From the NCBI RefSeq assembly GCF_000705555.1, contig NZ_JMQN01000015.1:186001-250000 (forward strand): a stretch of DNA of 64,000 nucleotides, given 5' to 3'. Within the stretch, counting starts at the first letter, position 1. Every line of letters starts with the position of its first letter. The notes under the pieces are model-generated. The model saw only the letters and a list, made by a program, of their open reading frames with translations, was not told where the DNA came from and made no database searches. The stretch is from Marinobacterium lacunae (GTDB taxonomy: Bacteria; Pseudomonadota; Gammaproteobacteria; Pseudomonadales; Balneatricaceae). Of the stretch, positions 8,846 through 20,750 are shown one piece after another. Made by a program: the position numbers and the translations under genes.

Positions 8846-9981
8846 TGCGCCGAAAAAAAACGACCGTCCCCGACAGTGGGTCGCTGGAACTGAAGGAACG
8901 CCCGCCCCGCGCCGGCGAGGTTCGCAAGCACCTCTGGGGTGAGGCGATGTTCTTCTCTCCCCGCCCCATGCCCACCTGGGCGGCCGGGGAGGGGCGCATG
9001 GCTGTGGGCGAGGTGATGGAGGTCAACGACACCTATATGGATATCGGACAGAGCAACCACGGCAAGGCGTTTCAGGTGCAATCGTGTATAGGGATTTTGA
9101 TGGGCGTGTTCTGGGTGTTTGCCCTGATTAACGTCGCTTTGAGCCTGAAGCTTGTATCTATACACATCTATGAGCAGAGTTTTTCCTACTATTTCTGGGA
9201 CGGAGTGGAAGAGCTCTACCCCGTTCTCGGACCCATTCTCCTAATATTGGCGGGCATCTATCTGTACGCCATCCTGTACACCACCTTCCGCAAGTCCCGC
9301 CAGCGCCCGCTGCGCCTGAACCGCCAGCGCCGTGAGGTGTGTTTTTTCCCCAAGGGCAGCGACGAACCGGTCATCTGCCCCTGGGAAGAGGTGGTGGCCT
9401 GGACGGCGCTGAGCACCGGTTCTACCGGCACCAACCTGATGCAAAGCATCACCTTCGGTATGGCGCTGCCCTACGACAACGGCGAGAACTACTGGTTGCT
9501 GCATCAGGACGTCATGTTGGTGACCCAGGCGCAGGAGGCCTGGGAGACGATGCGCCGCTATATGGACGAAGGCCCGGAGTGCTGGCCGCGTCCCATGCCG
9601 CCCGAGACCCGCGCCACCTTCGATGCGGAACGGCGCAAGCGGCATGAGATGTACCGTCGCGGTGAAAAAAGCTGGTTCCGCTCAAGACGCGGCGATATCG
9701 GCTACTCCCGGCTGAGCATGGTCTGGTTTTATTTCTATAACCTGTTCTGCTTCTGGAAATTTCCGTATTGGGTGGCGGAGTGGGATCAGAAGTACAGCAT
9801 GAAGCCGATGCCCGCCAGCATCGATGAATGGTCTGCACCACTGCCGGAAGAGCAGTGGACCAAGCCTAGCCCGGAACTGCTAAAGGAGAAGGCTGTGCTG
9901 GAGCAGTTCTACCGCGAGGCGCGCGGGACGATCCATGATTTCTACCGCGCCCGACAGGCGGCGGATGTGGAGGCGGTCTGA
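8845..9981 (+). CDS. Putative T6SS immunity membrane protein, copy B
   Basis: Second paralog, 378 residues, overlapping copy A by one base (TGATG), so translation is probably coupled. Outside the membrane hairpin it is almost identical to copy A: from about residue 143 to the C terminus only a few residues differ. Residues 80-141, covering both membrane segments and the loop, differ strongly (for example SIHIYEQSFSYYFWDG in the loop). The coding sequence has a run of eight A residues at 8853-8860, codons 3 to 5. Function is inferred from position only. Confidence 0.75.
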   Translation: MRRKKTTVPDSGSLELKERPPRAGEVRKHLWGEAMFFSPRPMPTWAAGEGRMAVGEVMEVNDTYMDIGQSNHGKAFQVQSCIGILMGVFWVFALINVALSLKLVSIHIYEQSFSYYFWDGVEELYPVLGPILLILAGIYLYAILYTTFRKSRQRPLRLNRQRREVCFFPKGSDEPVICPWEEVVAWTALSTGSTGTNLMQSITFGMALPYDNGENYWLLHQDVMLVTQAQEAWETMRRYMDEGPECWPRPMPPETRATFDAERRKRHEMYRRGEKSWFRSRRGDIGYSRLSMVWFYFYNLFCFWKFPYWVAEWDQKYSMKPMPASIDEWSAPLPEEQWTKPSPELLKEKAVLEQFYREARGTIHDFYRARQAADVEAV

Positions 9982-11117
9982 TGCGCCGCAAAAAAACGAC
10001 CGTCCCCGACAGTGGGTCGCTGGAACTGAAGGAACGCCCGCCCCGCGCCGGCGAGGTTCGCAAGCACCTCTGGGGCGAGGCGATGTTCTTCTCTCCCCGG
10101 CCCATGCCCACCTGGGCGGCTGGGGAGGGGCGCATGGCCGCCGGCGAGGTGTTGGAGGTCAACGAGACCTATATGGATATCGGCCAGAGCAACTGCGGCA
10201 AGGCGTTTCAGGTGCAAGCGGGTATTGGGATCCTTATGGGCGGGTTCTGGGTGTTTTTTATGGCCGCTATTGCAATGGGGTTTGGGCTCCAATACAAAAA
10301 CTACTACGACCAAAGTTTTTTTTATTATTTCAAAGAGATAGCGTCGGAAATTTCCCCCCCTCTCGGATACATTTTTTTAATTGCTGGCGGCATCTACCTG
10401 TATGCCATCCTGTACACCACCTTCCGCAAGTCCCGCCAGCGCCCGCTGCGCCTGAACCGCCAGCGCCGGGAGGTGTGTTTTTTCCCCAAGGGCCGCGACG
10501 AACCGGCCATCTGCCCTTGGGAGGAGGTGGTAGCCTGGGTCGCGCTCAGCACCGGTTCTACCGGCACCAACCTGATGCAAAGCATCACCTTCGGTATGGC
10601 GCTGCCCTACGACAACGGCGAGAACTACTGGTTGTTGCATCAGGACGTCATGTTGGTGACCCAGGCGCAGGAGGCCTGGGAGACGATGCGCCGCTATATG
10701 GATGAAGGCCCGGAGTGCTGGCCGCGTCCCATGCCGCCCGAGACCCGCGCCACCTTCGACGATATACGTTACAGGCGGCGCGAGATGTTCAAGCGCGGCA
10801 CCAAGCGCTGGTTCTGGTCCAGACAACAGGATATCGGCCCCTCTTGGCTGGGGTTGTTCTGGTTCTACTTCTGGAACCTGTTCTGCTTCTGGAAGTTTCC
10901 GTACTGGGTAGCGGAGTGGGATCAGAAGTACAGCATGAAACCGATGCCCGCCAGCATCGATGAATGGTCTGCACCGCTGCCGGAAGAGCAGTGGACCAAG
11001 CCCAGCCCGGAACTGCTAAAGGAGAAGGCTGAGCTGGAGCAGTTCTACCGCGAGGAGCGCGGGACTATCCACGATTTCTACCGCGCCCGACAGGCGGCGG
11101 ATGTGGAGGCGGTCTGA
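9981..11117 (+). CDS. Putative T6SS immunity membrane protein, copy C
   Basis: Third paralog, 378 residues, again with a one-base TGATG overlap. The hairpin region is unlike the other copies (loop around YKNYYDQSFFYYFKEIASE). It also has a second divergent patch at about residues 255-295 (DDIRYRRREMFKRGTKRWFW and onward), where A, B and D are identical to each other. The final 80 residues return to the common sequence. This mosaic pattern suggests that part of the copy came from a different paralog by recombination. Confidence 0.75.
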   Translation: MRRKKTTVPDSGSLELKERPPRAGEVRKHLWGEAMFFSPRPMPTWAAGEGRMAAGEVLEVNETYMDIGQSNCGKAFQVQAGIGILMGGFWVFFMAAIAMGFGLQYKNYYDQSFFYYFKEIASEISPPLGYIFLIAGGIYLYAILYTTFRKSRQRPLRLNRQRREVCFFPKGRDEPAICPWEEVVAWVALSTGSTGTNLMQSITFGMALPYDNGENYWLLHQDVMLVTQAQEAWETMRRYMDEGPECWPRPMPPETRATFDDIRYRRREMFKRGTKRWFWSRQQDIGPSWLGLFWFYFWNLFCFWKFPYWVAEWDQKYSMKPMPASIDEWSAPLPEEQWTKPSPELLKEKAELEQFYREERGTIHDFYRARQAADVEAV

Positions 11118-12250
11118 TGCGCCGAAAAAAAACGACCGTCCCCGACAGTGGGTCGCTGGAACTGAAGGAACGCCCGCCCCGCGCCGGCGAGGTTCGCAAG
11201 CACCTCTGGGGTGAGGCGATGTTCTTCTCCCCACAGCCTATGCCTTCTTGGGCACCTAAGGCGGGGCGCATGGCCGCCGGCGAGGTGATGGCGGTCAACG
11301 AGACCTATATGGATATCGGTCAGAGCAACTATGGCAAGGCGTTTCAGGTGCAACTGGGTATTGGGATGCTGATGGGAGTGTTCTGGGTGTTTTTCCTCGT
11401 GCAGGTTTTGGATGGTTTTCTTCTGGAACACCGAGATGGTTATGATCACAGCTATTATTACTACTTTTTGCAGTCAGGGGAGGGTACCTATGCCACCCTC
11501 GGCTCCATTTTCCTGATTTTGGCGGGCATCATCCTGTATGCCATCCTGTACACCACCTTCCGCAAGTCCCGTCAGCGCCCGTTGCGTCTGAACCGCCAGC
11601 GCCGGGAGGTGTGTTTTTTCCCCAAGGGCAGCGACGAACCGGTCATCTGCCCCTGGGAAGAGGTGGTGGCCTGGACGGCGCTGAGCACCGGCTCCACCGG
11701 CACCAACCTGATCAAGAGCCTCACCTTCGGCATGGCACTGCCCTATGCAAACGGCGAGAAGTACTGGCTGCTGCATCAGAAGGTGAGTCTGGTAAACCAG
11801 GCGCAGGAGGCCTGGGAGACGATGCGCCGCTATATGGATGAAGGCCCGGAGTGCTGGCCGCGTCCCATGCCGCCCGAGACCCGCGCCACCTTCGATGCGG
11901 AACGGCGCAAGCGGCATGAGATGTACCGTCGCGGTGAAAAAAGCTGGTTCCGCTCAAGACGCGGCGATATCGGCTACTCCCGGCTGAGCATGGTCTGGTT
12001 CTATTTCTATAACCTGTTCTGCTTCTGGAAGTTTCCGTACTGGGTGGCAGAGTGGGATCAGAAGTACAGTATGAAGCCGATGCCCGCCAGCATCGACGCC
12101 TGGTCCGCGCCACTGCCCGAGGAGCAGTGGACCAAGCCCAGCCCGGAACTGCTAAAGGAGAAAGCTGAGCTGGAGCAGTTCTACCGTGAGGAGCGCGGGA
12201 CGATCCATGATTTCTACCGTCAGCGTCATGCTGATGGTATGGCAGTATAA
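11117..12250 (+). CDS. Putative T6SS immunity membrane protein, copy D
   Basis: Fourth and last paralog, 377 residues, overlapping copy C by one base. Its hairpin loop is again distinct (HRDGYDHSYYYYFLQSGEG). A separate divergent patch at about residues 200-230 (NLIKSLTFGMALPYANGEKY, then VSLVNQ) differs from A, B and C. The C terminus ends QRHADGMAV instead of the ARQ-ADVEAV of B and C. An A8 run lies at 11125-11132, as in copy B. A short GC hairpin follows the gene. Confidence 0.75.
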   Translation: MRRKKTTVPDSGSLELKERPPRAGEVRKHLWGEAMFFSPQPMPSWAPKAGRMAAGEVMAVNETYMDIGQSNYGKAFQVQLGIGMLMGVFWVFFLVQVLDGFLLEHRDGYDHSYYYYFLQSGEGTYATLGSIFLILAGIILYAILYTTFRKSRQRPLRLNRQRREVCFFPKGSDEPVICPWEEVVAWTALSTGSTGTNLIKSLTFGMALPYANGEKYWLLHQKVSLVNQAQEAWETMRRYMDEGPECWPRPMPPETRATFDAERRKRHEMYRRGEKSWFRSRRGDIGYSRLSMVWFYFYNLFCFWKFPYWVAEWDQKYSMKPMPASIDAWSAPLPEEQWTKPSPELLKEKAELEQFYREERGTIHDFYRQRHADGMAV

Positions 12251-12253
12251 CTT

Positions 12254-12269
12254 GGGGCTGAACAGCCCC
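12254..12269. terminator. GC hairpin between convergent genes
   Basis: GGGGCTG and CAGCCCC form a perfect seven-pair stem around AA, in the 26-base gap between the last immunity-like gene and the convergent esterase gene. There is no T-run on either side, so it would be a weak or factor-assisted bidirectional terminator. Confidence 0.4.
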
Positions 12270-12276
12270 GGTGTGG

Positions 12277-12915
12277 TTAGCTCGCCAAAGACTCAGCCAG
12301 CCGCTGCACGGCCATCTCCAGTAGCAGCGGCGTGATTTCATGATCGGTGCCTTTTTCAGTATCCAGCGTGACGGAGGCACCCAGGGACACCAGTCTCTCG
12401 TGTGCGGCGCGGGCGTGGCTGACCGGAATTACGCCATCATTTTCACCGTGCAACAGGTGAATCGAGGTTTTCTGGGGCGCTTGTTCCGGTAGCGAGGCGT
12501 AGCGGCCGGAGAAGCCCAGTACCTGACCGGCCAGACCGTCTTTAGCCTTGATCGCTTCCAGTGACATGATGGTGCCCTGAGAAAAACCGACCAGTACGGT
12601 ATGTGCAGCATCAACGCCGTAGCGTTGCTTGAGCGTTTCCACCAAGGTGAGGAACGCAGGCAGTGCCGCGGCGACCCGCTGAGGGCGGGTTTCTTCGGTG
12701 ATCCCCGCAAGCGAGAACCACTGGCGTCCGCCGAATCCGCCGTCAAACGGCTCGAATCCGTCTACAACCAGCGCGCAGGCGTGGGGAAAGGCCGCGTGCA
12801 GGGCGTGGCCCAAGGGTTCAAGGTTCTCCTTGTTGGCCCCAACGCCATGGGCAAGGATGAAGAGATAACGGGTTTCGCCCGCGGCTGGAATTTCGATCAT
12901 CTGCGGTAGTGTCAT
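12277..12915 (-). CDS. ypfH: YpfH-like alpha/beta-hydrolase esterase
   Basis: A 212-residue serine hydrolase of the carboxylesterase/phospholipase family. The nucleophile elbow is GFSQG (about residue 118). The catalytic Asp is probably in HGENDGVI and the His in GTDHEI near the C terminus. The overall order (HGVGAN, GRQWFS, GITEE, GFSQGTIMSLEAIKA, GRYASLPE) closely follows E. coli YpfH, a cytoplasmic esterase acting on short-chain esters. I chose the ATG at 12915 because it starts MTLPQMIEI, follows an AGAGGA site and lies just two bases beyond the upstream gene; a longer in-frame extension would run into that gene. Likely co-transcribed with the dioxygenase. Confidence 0.88.
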   Translation of the reverse strand: MTLPQMIEIPAAGETRYLFILAHGVGANKENLEPLGHALHAAFPHACALVVDGFEPFDGGFGGRQWFSLAGITEETRPQRVAAALPAFLTLVETLKQRYGVDAAHTVLVGFSQGTIMSLEAIKAKDGLAGQVLGFSGRYASLPEQAPQKTSIHLLHGENDGVIPVSHARAAHERLVSLGASVTLDTEKGTDHEITPLLLEMAVQRLAESLAS

Positions 12916-12917
12916 GT

Positions 12918-13718
12918 TCAGTCCTCTTGTGCCGCACCGCTGGTTTCGGCAAATAACCAGGCGTCCATCGACAGAACGCCGTGTGTGATCTGTCCCGTTA
13001 ATCGACGGGCGTGGCTCCACTCTTCACCGGCGGCACCGATGGCGAAGTACAGCGGCAGTAGATGCTCTTCTGTTGGATGTGCCCGCACGCCGGCCTGACT
13101 CAGTCGACGGTAATCCAGCAGCGCTTCGATATTCCCGTGCTTGATCTGATCGTCGGTCCAGTCTGTGAACTCGGTGACGTAGGGTTCGGCAGGCCCCATC
13201 GAGCGTTCATACAAATTGTGGGTGATGCTGCCGGAGCCGATGATCAGGATACCCTGATCCCGAAGGGCCGCACAGGCCCGGCCCAGCATCCAGGTTTCGC
13301 GGGTGCTGTAGAACGCCGGTAACGAGAGGGCAATCACCGGGATGTCGGCGTTGGGGTAAAGGTGCAGAAGAGGCACCCAGACGCCGTGATCAAACCCTCG
13401 CGAAGGGTCTGCAAGCGTGGCAAGACCCTGTTCGTTGAGCAGGTCGACGACCGACTGTGCGATTTGCGGCGCGCCAGGCGCCGGGTAGCGCAGCTCGTAC
13501 AGTGGCTGGGGAAAACCACCGAAATCGTGAATCGTCTCGGGCTGAGGGTGTGTTGTCACCCTTAAGCCCCGGGTCATCCAGTGTGCCGATAGCACCAAGA
13601 TGGCTCGCGGGCGGGGCAGGGTTTGACCCAGGCGCGAGTAAGTTTCGCCAATCTGGCCAGGCTCCAGCGCAAAGGTTGGAGAGCCGTGAGAGACGAACAG
13701 GGTAGGCATAGTGGACAT
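12918..13718 (-). CDS. ygiD: Extradiol ring-cleavage dioxygenase (YgiD/DODA type)
   Basis: A 266-residue class III extradiol dioxygenase of the 4,5-DOPA dioxygenase group. Zinc/iron ligands are visible as His in FVSHGSP and SAHW, and His in GFDHGVW; TIHDFGGFPQPLYELRYPAPG is the family signature. YgiD-like enzymes open catechol rings of DOPA or related catechols; the true substrate here is unknown. A shorter start at 13709 (MPTLFVSHG) is also plausible. It sits two bases upstream of the esterase gene, so the two are probably one transcript. Confidence 0.88.
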   Translation of the reverse strand: MSTMPTLFVSHGSPTFALEPGQIGETYSRLGQTLPRPRAILVLSAHWMTRGLRVTTHPQPETIHDFGGFPQPLYELRYPAPGAPQIAQSVVDLLNEQGLATLADPSRGFDHGVWVPLLHLYPNADIPVIALSLPAFYSTRETWMLGRACAALRDQGILIIGSGSITHNLYERSMGPAEPYVTEFTDWTDDQIKHGNIEALLDYRRLSQAGVRAHPTEEHLLPLYFAIGAAGEEWSHARRLTGQITHGVLSMDAWLFAETSGAAQED

Positions 13719-13933
13719 CGTGTTTCCTCAATTCATGTGCCCGAAGTCACCGGGAGGTTATACGCATAAGTTTAAGGTGTTCAGGCCATCGATAAACTGC
13801 ATTTATCTGCGCGATTTATACAATTTTCTAGATATGAACGCTGGGTTTTTGAGACAGTTGGAGAATACCGAGCTTTCCACTAATCTAGAGGTATGGATCC
13901 AATCTGTTTGGATTGGACGGTTGCGGTGAAGAT

Positions 13934-14242
13934 ATGACGCAGTACAACCGAACACTGTTCTCTTTGCTGGGCGTAGGCCTGATGGCCCTGCTGTTGTTGC
14001 AGGTTCCGCAGAGTTATGCGCTGGAAAAACGCAACCTGAATCAACCAGCCCTGGTGGAAGGGCTGTTTAATCTGGAACTGTCGGACAGTACGACGCTGGA
14101 TCCAGATCATAGTGCCGCCGTATTCGATGTTTTCAGACTACCCGAACCGGGCGTTTCGATAACGCCTACCGCTCATTCAGTTCAGTCCGTCGCTGTCAGC
14201 CCGGCAAAACTGCCGCCCTCACGCGCACCACCGATCGACTGA
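13934..14242 (+). CDS. Small exported hypothetical protein
   Basis: A 102-residue protein with an N-terminal hydrophobic segment (LLGVGLMALLLLQVPQSYA), giving a signal peptide with a likely cut after SYA, or a membrane anchor. The remainder is rich in Pro, Ser and Val and appears disordered. I recognise no family. The ATG at 13934 follows GGTGAAG at good spacing and is preferred to an upstream in-frame ATG at 13913. An imperfect dyad (TCCAATC, six bases, GATTGGA) lies at 13898-13917 just before it. Confidence 0.6.
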   Translation: MTQYNRTLFSLLGVGLMALLLLQVPQSYALEKRNLNQPALVEGLFNLELSDSTTLDPDHSAAVFDVFRLPEPGVSITPTAHSVQSVAVSPAKLPPSRAPPID

Positions 14243-14307
14243 ATCCCCGCGTTCGGAATTCCACCCATAATTACCCATTCTGCCCTAAGGCAGGAGGAGT
14301 CTGTTCT

Positions 14308-14898
14308 ATGCATCGTTATCATGAATTGAAAACCGTCAGCCTGAGCGAATATCCATCGGTTATCGAATCCGATCAGGTTGAAAGCTTCGATCTCAACAGC
14401 CCGGCACGTCTGGTCATGACCGACTTTCTTTACCACCGTCCGCTCACCATGCAGCCGGATGTCAGCATCGATGAAGCGATCTCGGCCATGCGCAAGGCGC
14501 ACGTGCGTTCAATCCTCGTTACCGATACGTCGGATGCGTTCCGCGGCATCGTCACCGTGGCGGATCTCGAAAGCCGCAAGGTGTTGAGTCTTGCCACCAG
14601 CTCCGGTCAGTCGCGCAGTGATTTGACCATTGGTGATCTGATGACGCCCAAGGAGAAACTCAAGGGTGTACTGATCGGTGCTGTTGAGAGGGGCACCATC
14701 GGTGATCTGCTGGAAACGCTGAAGAACGAAGGGCAACCGCACATGCTGGTGGTCGACTCCGATAGCCACCGTATCCGCGGCATTATCTCCTCGAGTGATA
14801 TTGCAAGACGTCTGCGTATCGCTGTGGAACTTAACCTGCGTGCCACCAGCTTCCGTGAGCTGGTTGATATTATCTCGTCAGGACGCGAGGTAAGCTAA
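14308..14898 (+). CDS. CBS-domain protein
   Basis: A 196-residue cytoplasmic protein with two CBS motifs forming one Bateman module, at about residues 35-95 (MTDFLYHRPLTMQPDVSIDE, then VTVADLES) and 110-175 (DLMTPKEKLKGV, then IRGIISSSDIARR). CBS pairs bind adenosine nucleotides and act as energy sensors. There is no fused enzyme or channel domain. It follows a good AGGAGG site and lies 138 bases before nifJ in the same direction, so a regulatory link to redox or energy state is possible but not shown. Confidence 0.85.
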   Translation: MHRYHELKTVSLSEYPSVIESDQVESFDLNSPARLVMTDFLYHRPLTMQPDVSIDEAISAMRKAHVRSILVTDTSDAFRGIVTVADLESRKVLSLATSSGQSRSDLTIGDLMTPKEKLKGVLIGAVERGTIGDLLETLKNEGQPHMLVVDSDSHRIRGIISSSDIARRLRIAVELNLRATSFRELVDIISSGREVS

Positions 14899-14932
14899 GC
14901 CAAGCGCTATTCGGCGTCTATCCTGTTAGTGG

Positions 14933-14966
14933 CACAGACCTTTTTCCACCCGGAAGTTGGTCTGTG
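14933..14966 (+). promoter_or_regulatory. Inverted repeat upstream of nifJ
   Basis: CACAGACC (14933-14940) and GGTCTGTG (14959-14966) are perfect eight-base arms separated by 18 bases, in the 138-base gap before nifJ. It could be an operator for a dimeric regulator of nifJ, or an RNA hairpin at the 3' end of the CBS gene. No T-run follows, which favours an operator. Confidence 0.4.
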
Positions 14967-15036
14967 TCAGTTTCTCTGCACAGTGCAACTGCGATACTCG
15001 AAGTCGCAATGTGCCGGCGGATAGAAGGAGACCCGA

Positions 15037-18654
<3,618 letters not shown>

Positions 18655-18656
18655 TC

Positions 18657-19658
18657 ATGAACAATCGACTAGAAGCGCGTTATCTGGGGCTGGCACTTAG
18701 CAGCCCCCTTGTCCCCTCGGCCTCGCCGCTGACCGCGACCCTCAGTGGCGCGCGAACGCTGGAGGATGCAGGTGCGGCGGCTATCGTCATGCACAGTCTG
18801 TTCGAAGAGGAGTGTCAGCAGGATCAGCAGATGCTGCATCAGTTTCTTTACGACCGTGAGCAGGGACATGCCGAGTCCGACGGTTATCTGCCTGAGCCCG
18901 ATGGCTTCAAAACCGCCGAAGAGCGCTATCTGGAAACCGTGCGGCAGATGAAAGAGCATCTGGAGATCCCGGTGATCGCCAGCCTCAACGGCGTGACCCG
19001 TCGCGGCTGGTCCGAACACGCCCGGCAGATCGCCGAAGCCGGAGCCGATGCGCTGGAGCTTAATATCTACTATGTCGCTGCCGACGGTGATGAGGCGGCG
19101 CAGGATGTGGAGAGGCGCTATCTCGATATTCTCCACGCCGTGCGCTCCAGCGTGCCGGACCTGCCATTGGCTGTGAAGATCTCGTCTCAGTTCACAAGTC
19201 CCGTGCATTTCGTCAAGCAGCTCAAGCAGATCGGGGCCGATGCCGTGGTGCTGTTCAACCGCTTTCTGCAGCCGGATATCCATCTTGAGTCCCGTCGGCT
19301 GCGTTCGCTGCTGGAACTTTCGCGTTCAGAGGAACTGCGCGAGCGATTGCGCTGGATCGCCATTGTCCGTGCCCAGGTAGCCGTGGATATCGCGGTGACG
19401 GGAGGTGTTCACACCGCTGAAGATGTGATCAAGGCGCAGATGTGTGGTGCCGACATTACCCAGATGGCCAGCGCACTGATGCAGAGAGGGCCTGGCATCC
19501 TGCCCGAGATAAAGACAATGCTGCTGCACTGGCTGGACGAGCATGAGTACGACAGCCTGCTGCAGCTCAAAGGCAGCGTGTCATACCGCAATGCGGCCGA
19601 CCCTTCAGGCTTTGAGCGTGCCAACTATCTCGAAACGCTGGACAGCTGGCGGCCTTGA
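18657..19658 (+). CDS. Dihydroorotate dehydrogenase-like FMN protein
   Basis: A 333-residue TIM-barrel flavoprotein of the PyrD/PreA-like group. Recognisable parts are LGLALSSPLVPSASPLT at the N terminus, a middle LEIPVIASLNGV, the substrate-side Asn in ALELNIYY, the FMN-binding PLAVKISSQ, and the phosphate-binding VTGGVHTAEDVIKAQMCGA. Its start is two bases after nifJ, with an AGGAGG site inside the nifJ end, so the two are co-transcribed. Such genes often follow nifJ; they may act as an electron-transfer partner, and it is unlikely to be the biosynthetic dihydroorotate dehydrogenase. The substrate is unknown. Confidence 0.85.
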   Translation: MNNRLEARYLGLALSSPLVPSASPLTATLSGARTLEDAGAAAIVMHSLFEEECQQDQQMLHQFLYDREQGHAESDGYLPEPDGFKTAEERYLETVRQMKEHLEIPVIASLNGVTRRGWSEHARQIAEAGADALELNIYYVAADGDEAAQDVERRYLDILHAVRSSVPDLPLAVKISSQFTSPVHFVKQLKQIGADAVVLFNRFLQPDIHLESRRLRSLLELSRSEELRERLRWIAIVRAQVAVDIAVTGGVHTAEDVIKAQMCGADITQMASALMQRGPGILPEIKTMLLHWLDEHEYDSLLQLKGSVSYRNAADPSGFERANYLETLDSWRP

Positions 19659-19814
19659 GCGCCTATAGGAGGATGACAAAGCGGGTTCTGGTGTTAGTAT
19701 GCGGTTTATAGGGATGCGACCGTTTCGGGTAATGTCGGCTGTAATCGTTGTGAGGCATTCGCACTCGGCTAGCGGGATAGCTAACTAAAACGCCGATGAC
19801 CAAAGGGTTTTGGA

Positions 19815-20354
19815 ATGGACATTCAAGCGATTGAAAAGATCTTGGACGCAGACGGCATCGTCTTTCTCACATACGGTGGTTTCATTACCCAGTCCCTGAT
19901 CGCGGGTATGACCGATGCGCTTGAGCGCGAGAGTGAAAAAAAGGATTTAAATCAGGGGCTTGCCAACAATATTTTTGTCATATTCATCGAGCTGTCTCAG
20001 AATATGATGAACTACTCCAAAAGCCGGGAAGTGGAAGGCGATACGTTCGACCCCAAGGGCCTCATTATGGTCGGAAAAGGGGAGAACGACGCCTACTATG
20101 TCCTGAGTCAGAACATCCTGAACGATTCAGACAAGAACAAGATCCTGCCCAAGCTCGAGGAGATAGGGCAACTGGATAACGATGGACTCAAGAAGCGCTA
20201 TCGCGAGCTGAGAAAAACTGGTCGAGACAGCCATGGTCAAGGGGCTGGCATCGGCTTTTATGAGATCGCCAAGCGCTGTGAATCAATCAGCTACGAGTTC
20301 ATCCCGATTGGTGAAGGCAAATACTATTTTCAGTTTAAGGCGATAGTGAAATGA
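19815..20354 (+). CDS. siaB: SiaB-family protein kinase
   Basis: A 179-residue protein of the SiaB (DUF6272) family, a GHKL-type serine/threonine kinase. The N-box is visible in FIELSQNMMNYSK (about residues 56-68) and the glycine-rich ATP lid in GQGAGIGFYEIAKR (about 141-154). In Pseudomonas aeruginosa SiaB phosphorylates SiaC; unphosphorylated SiaC activates a cyclic-di-GMP enzyme. The ribosome site is weak (TTGGA). Its stop overlaps the next start by four bases (ATGA). The 156 bases upstream hold the operon promoter, which I could not pinpoint. Confidence 0.85.
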   Translation: MDIQAIEKILDADGIVFLTYGGFITQSLIAGMTDALERESEKKDLNQGLANNIFVIFIELSQNMMNYSKSREVEGDTFDPKGLIMVGKGENDAYYVLSQNILNDSDKNKILPKLEEIGQLDNDGLKKRYRELRKTGRDSHGQGAGIGFYEIAKRCESISYEFIPIGEGKYYFQFKAIVK

Positions 20355-20746
20355 CCCGGAGTGCTGTTATGGAAACACTGCGACTGGAAGCGACTCAGTA
20401 CACACCGGAAATTGTCTTGGACCCCGCTGGCGTTATCGCATTTTCCGGAAAGTCCTATCCGGAGAACACCTTCGATTTCTATCAGCCTGTCATGGACTGG
20501 CTCGAACAGTATTTTTCCAGCGAGTTGCCAGAGCGAACGGTGGTTAATATGGAGATCATCTATTTCAACTCCAGCAGCTCGAAACTGTTCTTCGATATGT
20601 TCGACCTGATGGAAGAGGCAAGTGCCGAGCACGCCCTGGAGGTCAACTGGATTTACGATCCCGAGAACGAGAGTGCGCGTGAAGCTGGCGAGGACTTTAT
20701 CGAGGACTTCGACAGCCTGACCCTTAACCTCGTTGAGAAGGGATGA
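20351..20746 (+). CDS. siaC: SiaC-family regulatory phosphoprotein
   Basis: A 131-residue protein of the SiaC (DUF1987) family, resembling STAS-like anti-sigma antagonist switches. The signature LDPAGVIAFSGKSYPENTFDFYQPVMDWLEQYF is split over residues about 21-53. The presumed phosphoacceptor lies in the Ser-rich IIYFNSSSSKLFFD segment (about 70-83). Pseudomonas SiaC is phosphorylated on a threonine, while this segment offers only serines. The start used overlaps siaB; an internal ATG at 20369 (METLRLEATQ) is an alternative that matches the family start better. Confidence 0.85.
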   Translation: MTRSAVMETLRLEATQYTPEIVLDPAGVIAFSGKSYPENTFDFYQPVMDWLEQYFSSELPERTVVNMEIIYFNSSSSKLFFDMFDLMEEASAEHALEVNWIYDPENESAREAGEDFIEDFDSLTLNLVEKG

Positions 20747-20750
20747 GCGA

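Noticed and set aside
8126-11917. Repeated minus-strand frames opposite the immunity-like genes
   Set aside because: They recur only because the genes opposite are duplicated; composition and lack of ribosome sites mark them as shadows.
13893-13903. ATGGATCCAAT, identical to VanR site 1, before a small exported protein
   Set aside because: A single imperfect 11-base match without aromatic genes nearby; it overlaps a different dyad and is probably chance.
18657-19658. Biosynthetic dihydroorotate dehydrogenase (pyrD)
   Set aside because: Sequence resembles the DHOD-like group that follows nifJ, and no pyrimidine genes adjoin it.
19659-19814. Possible cyclic-di-GMP riboswitch before siaB, because GCACTCGGCTAGCGGGAT resembles part of the class I aptamer
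   Set aside because: The first half of the aptamer with its conserved GGCAAACC-type segments is missing and no matching pairing was found.
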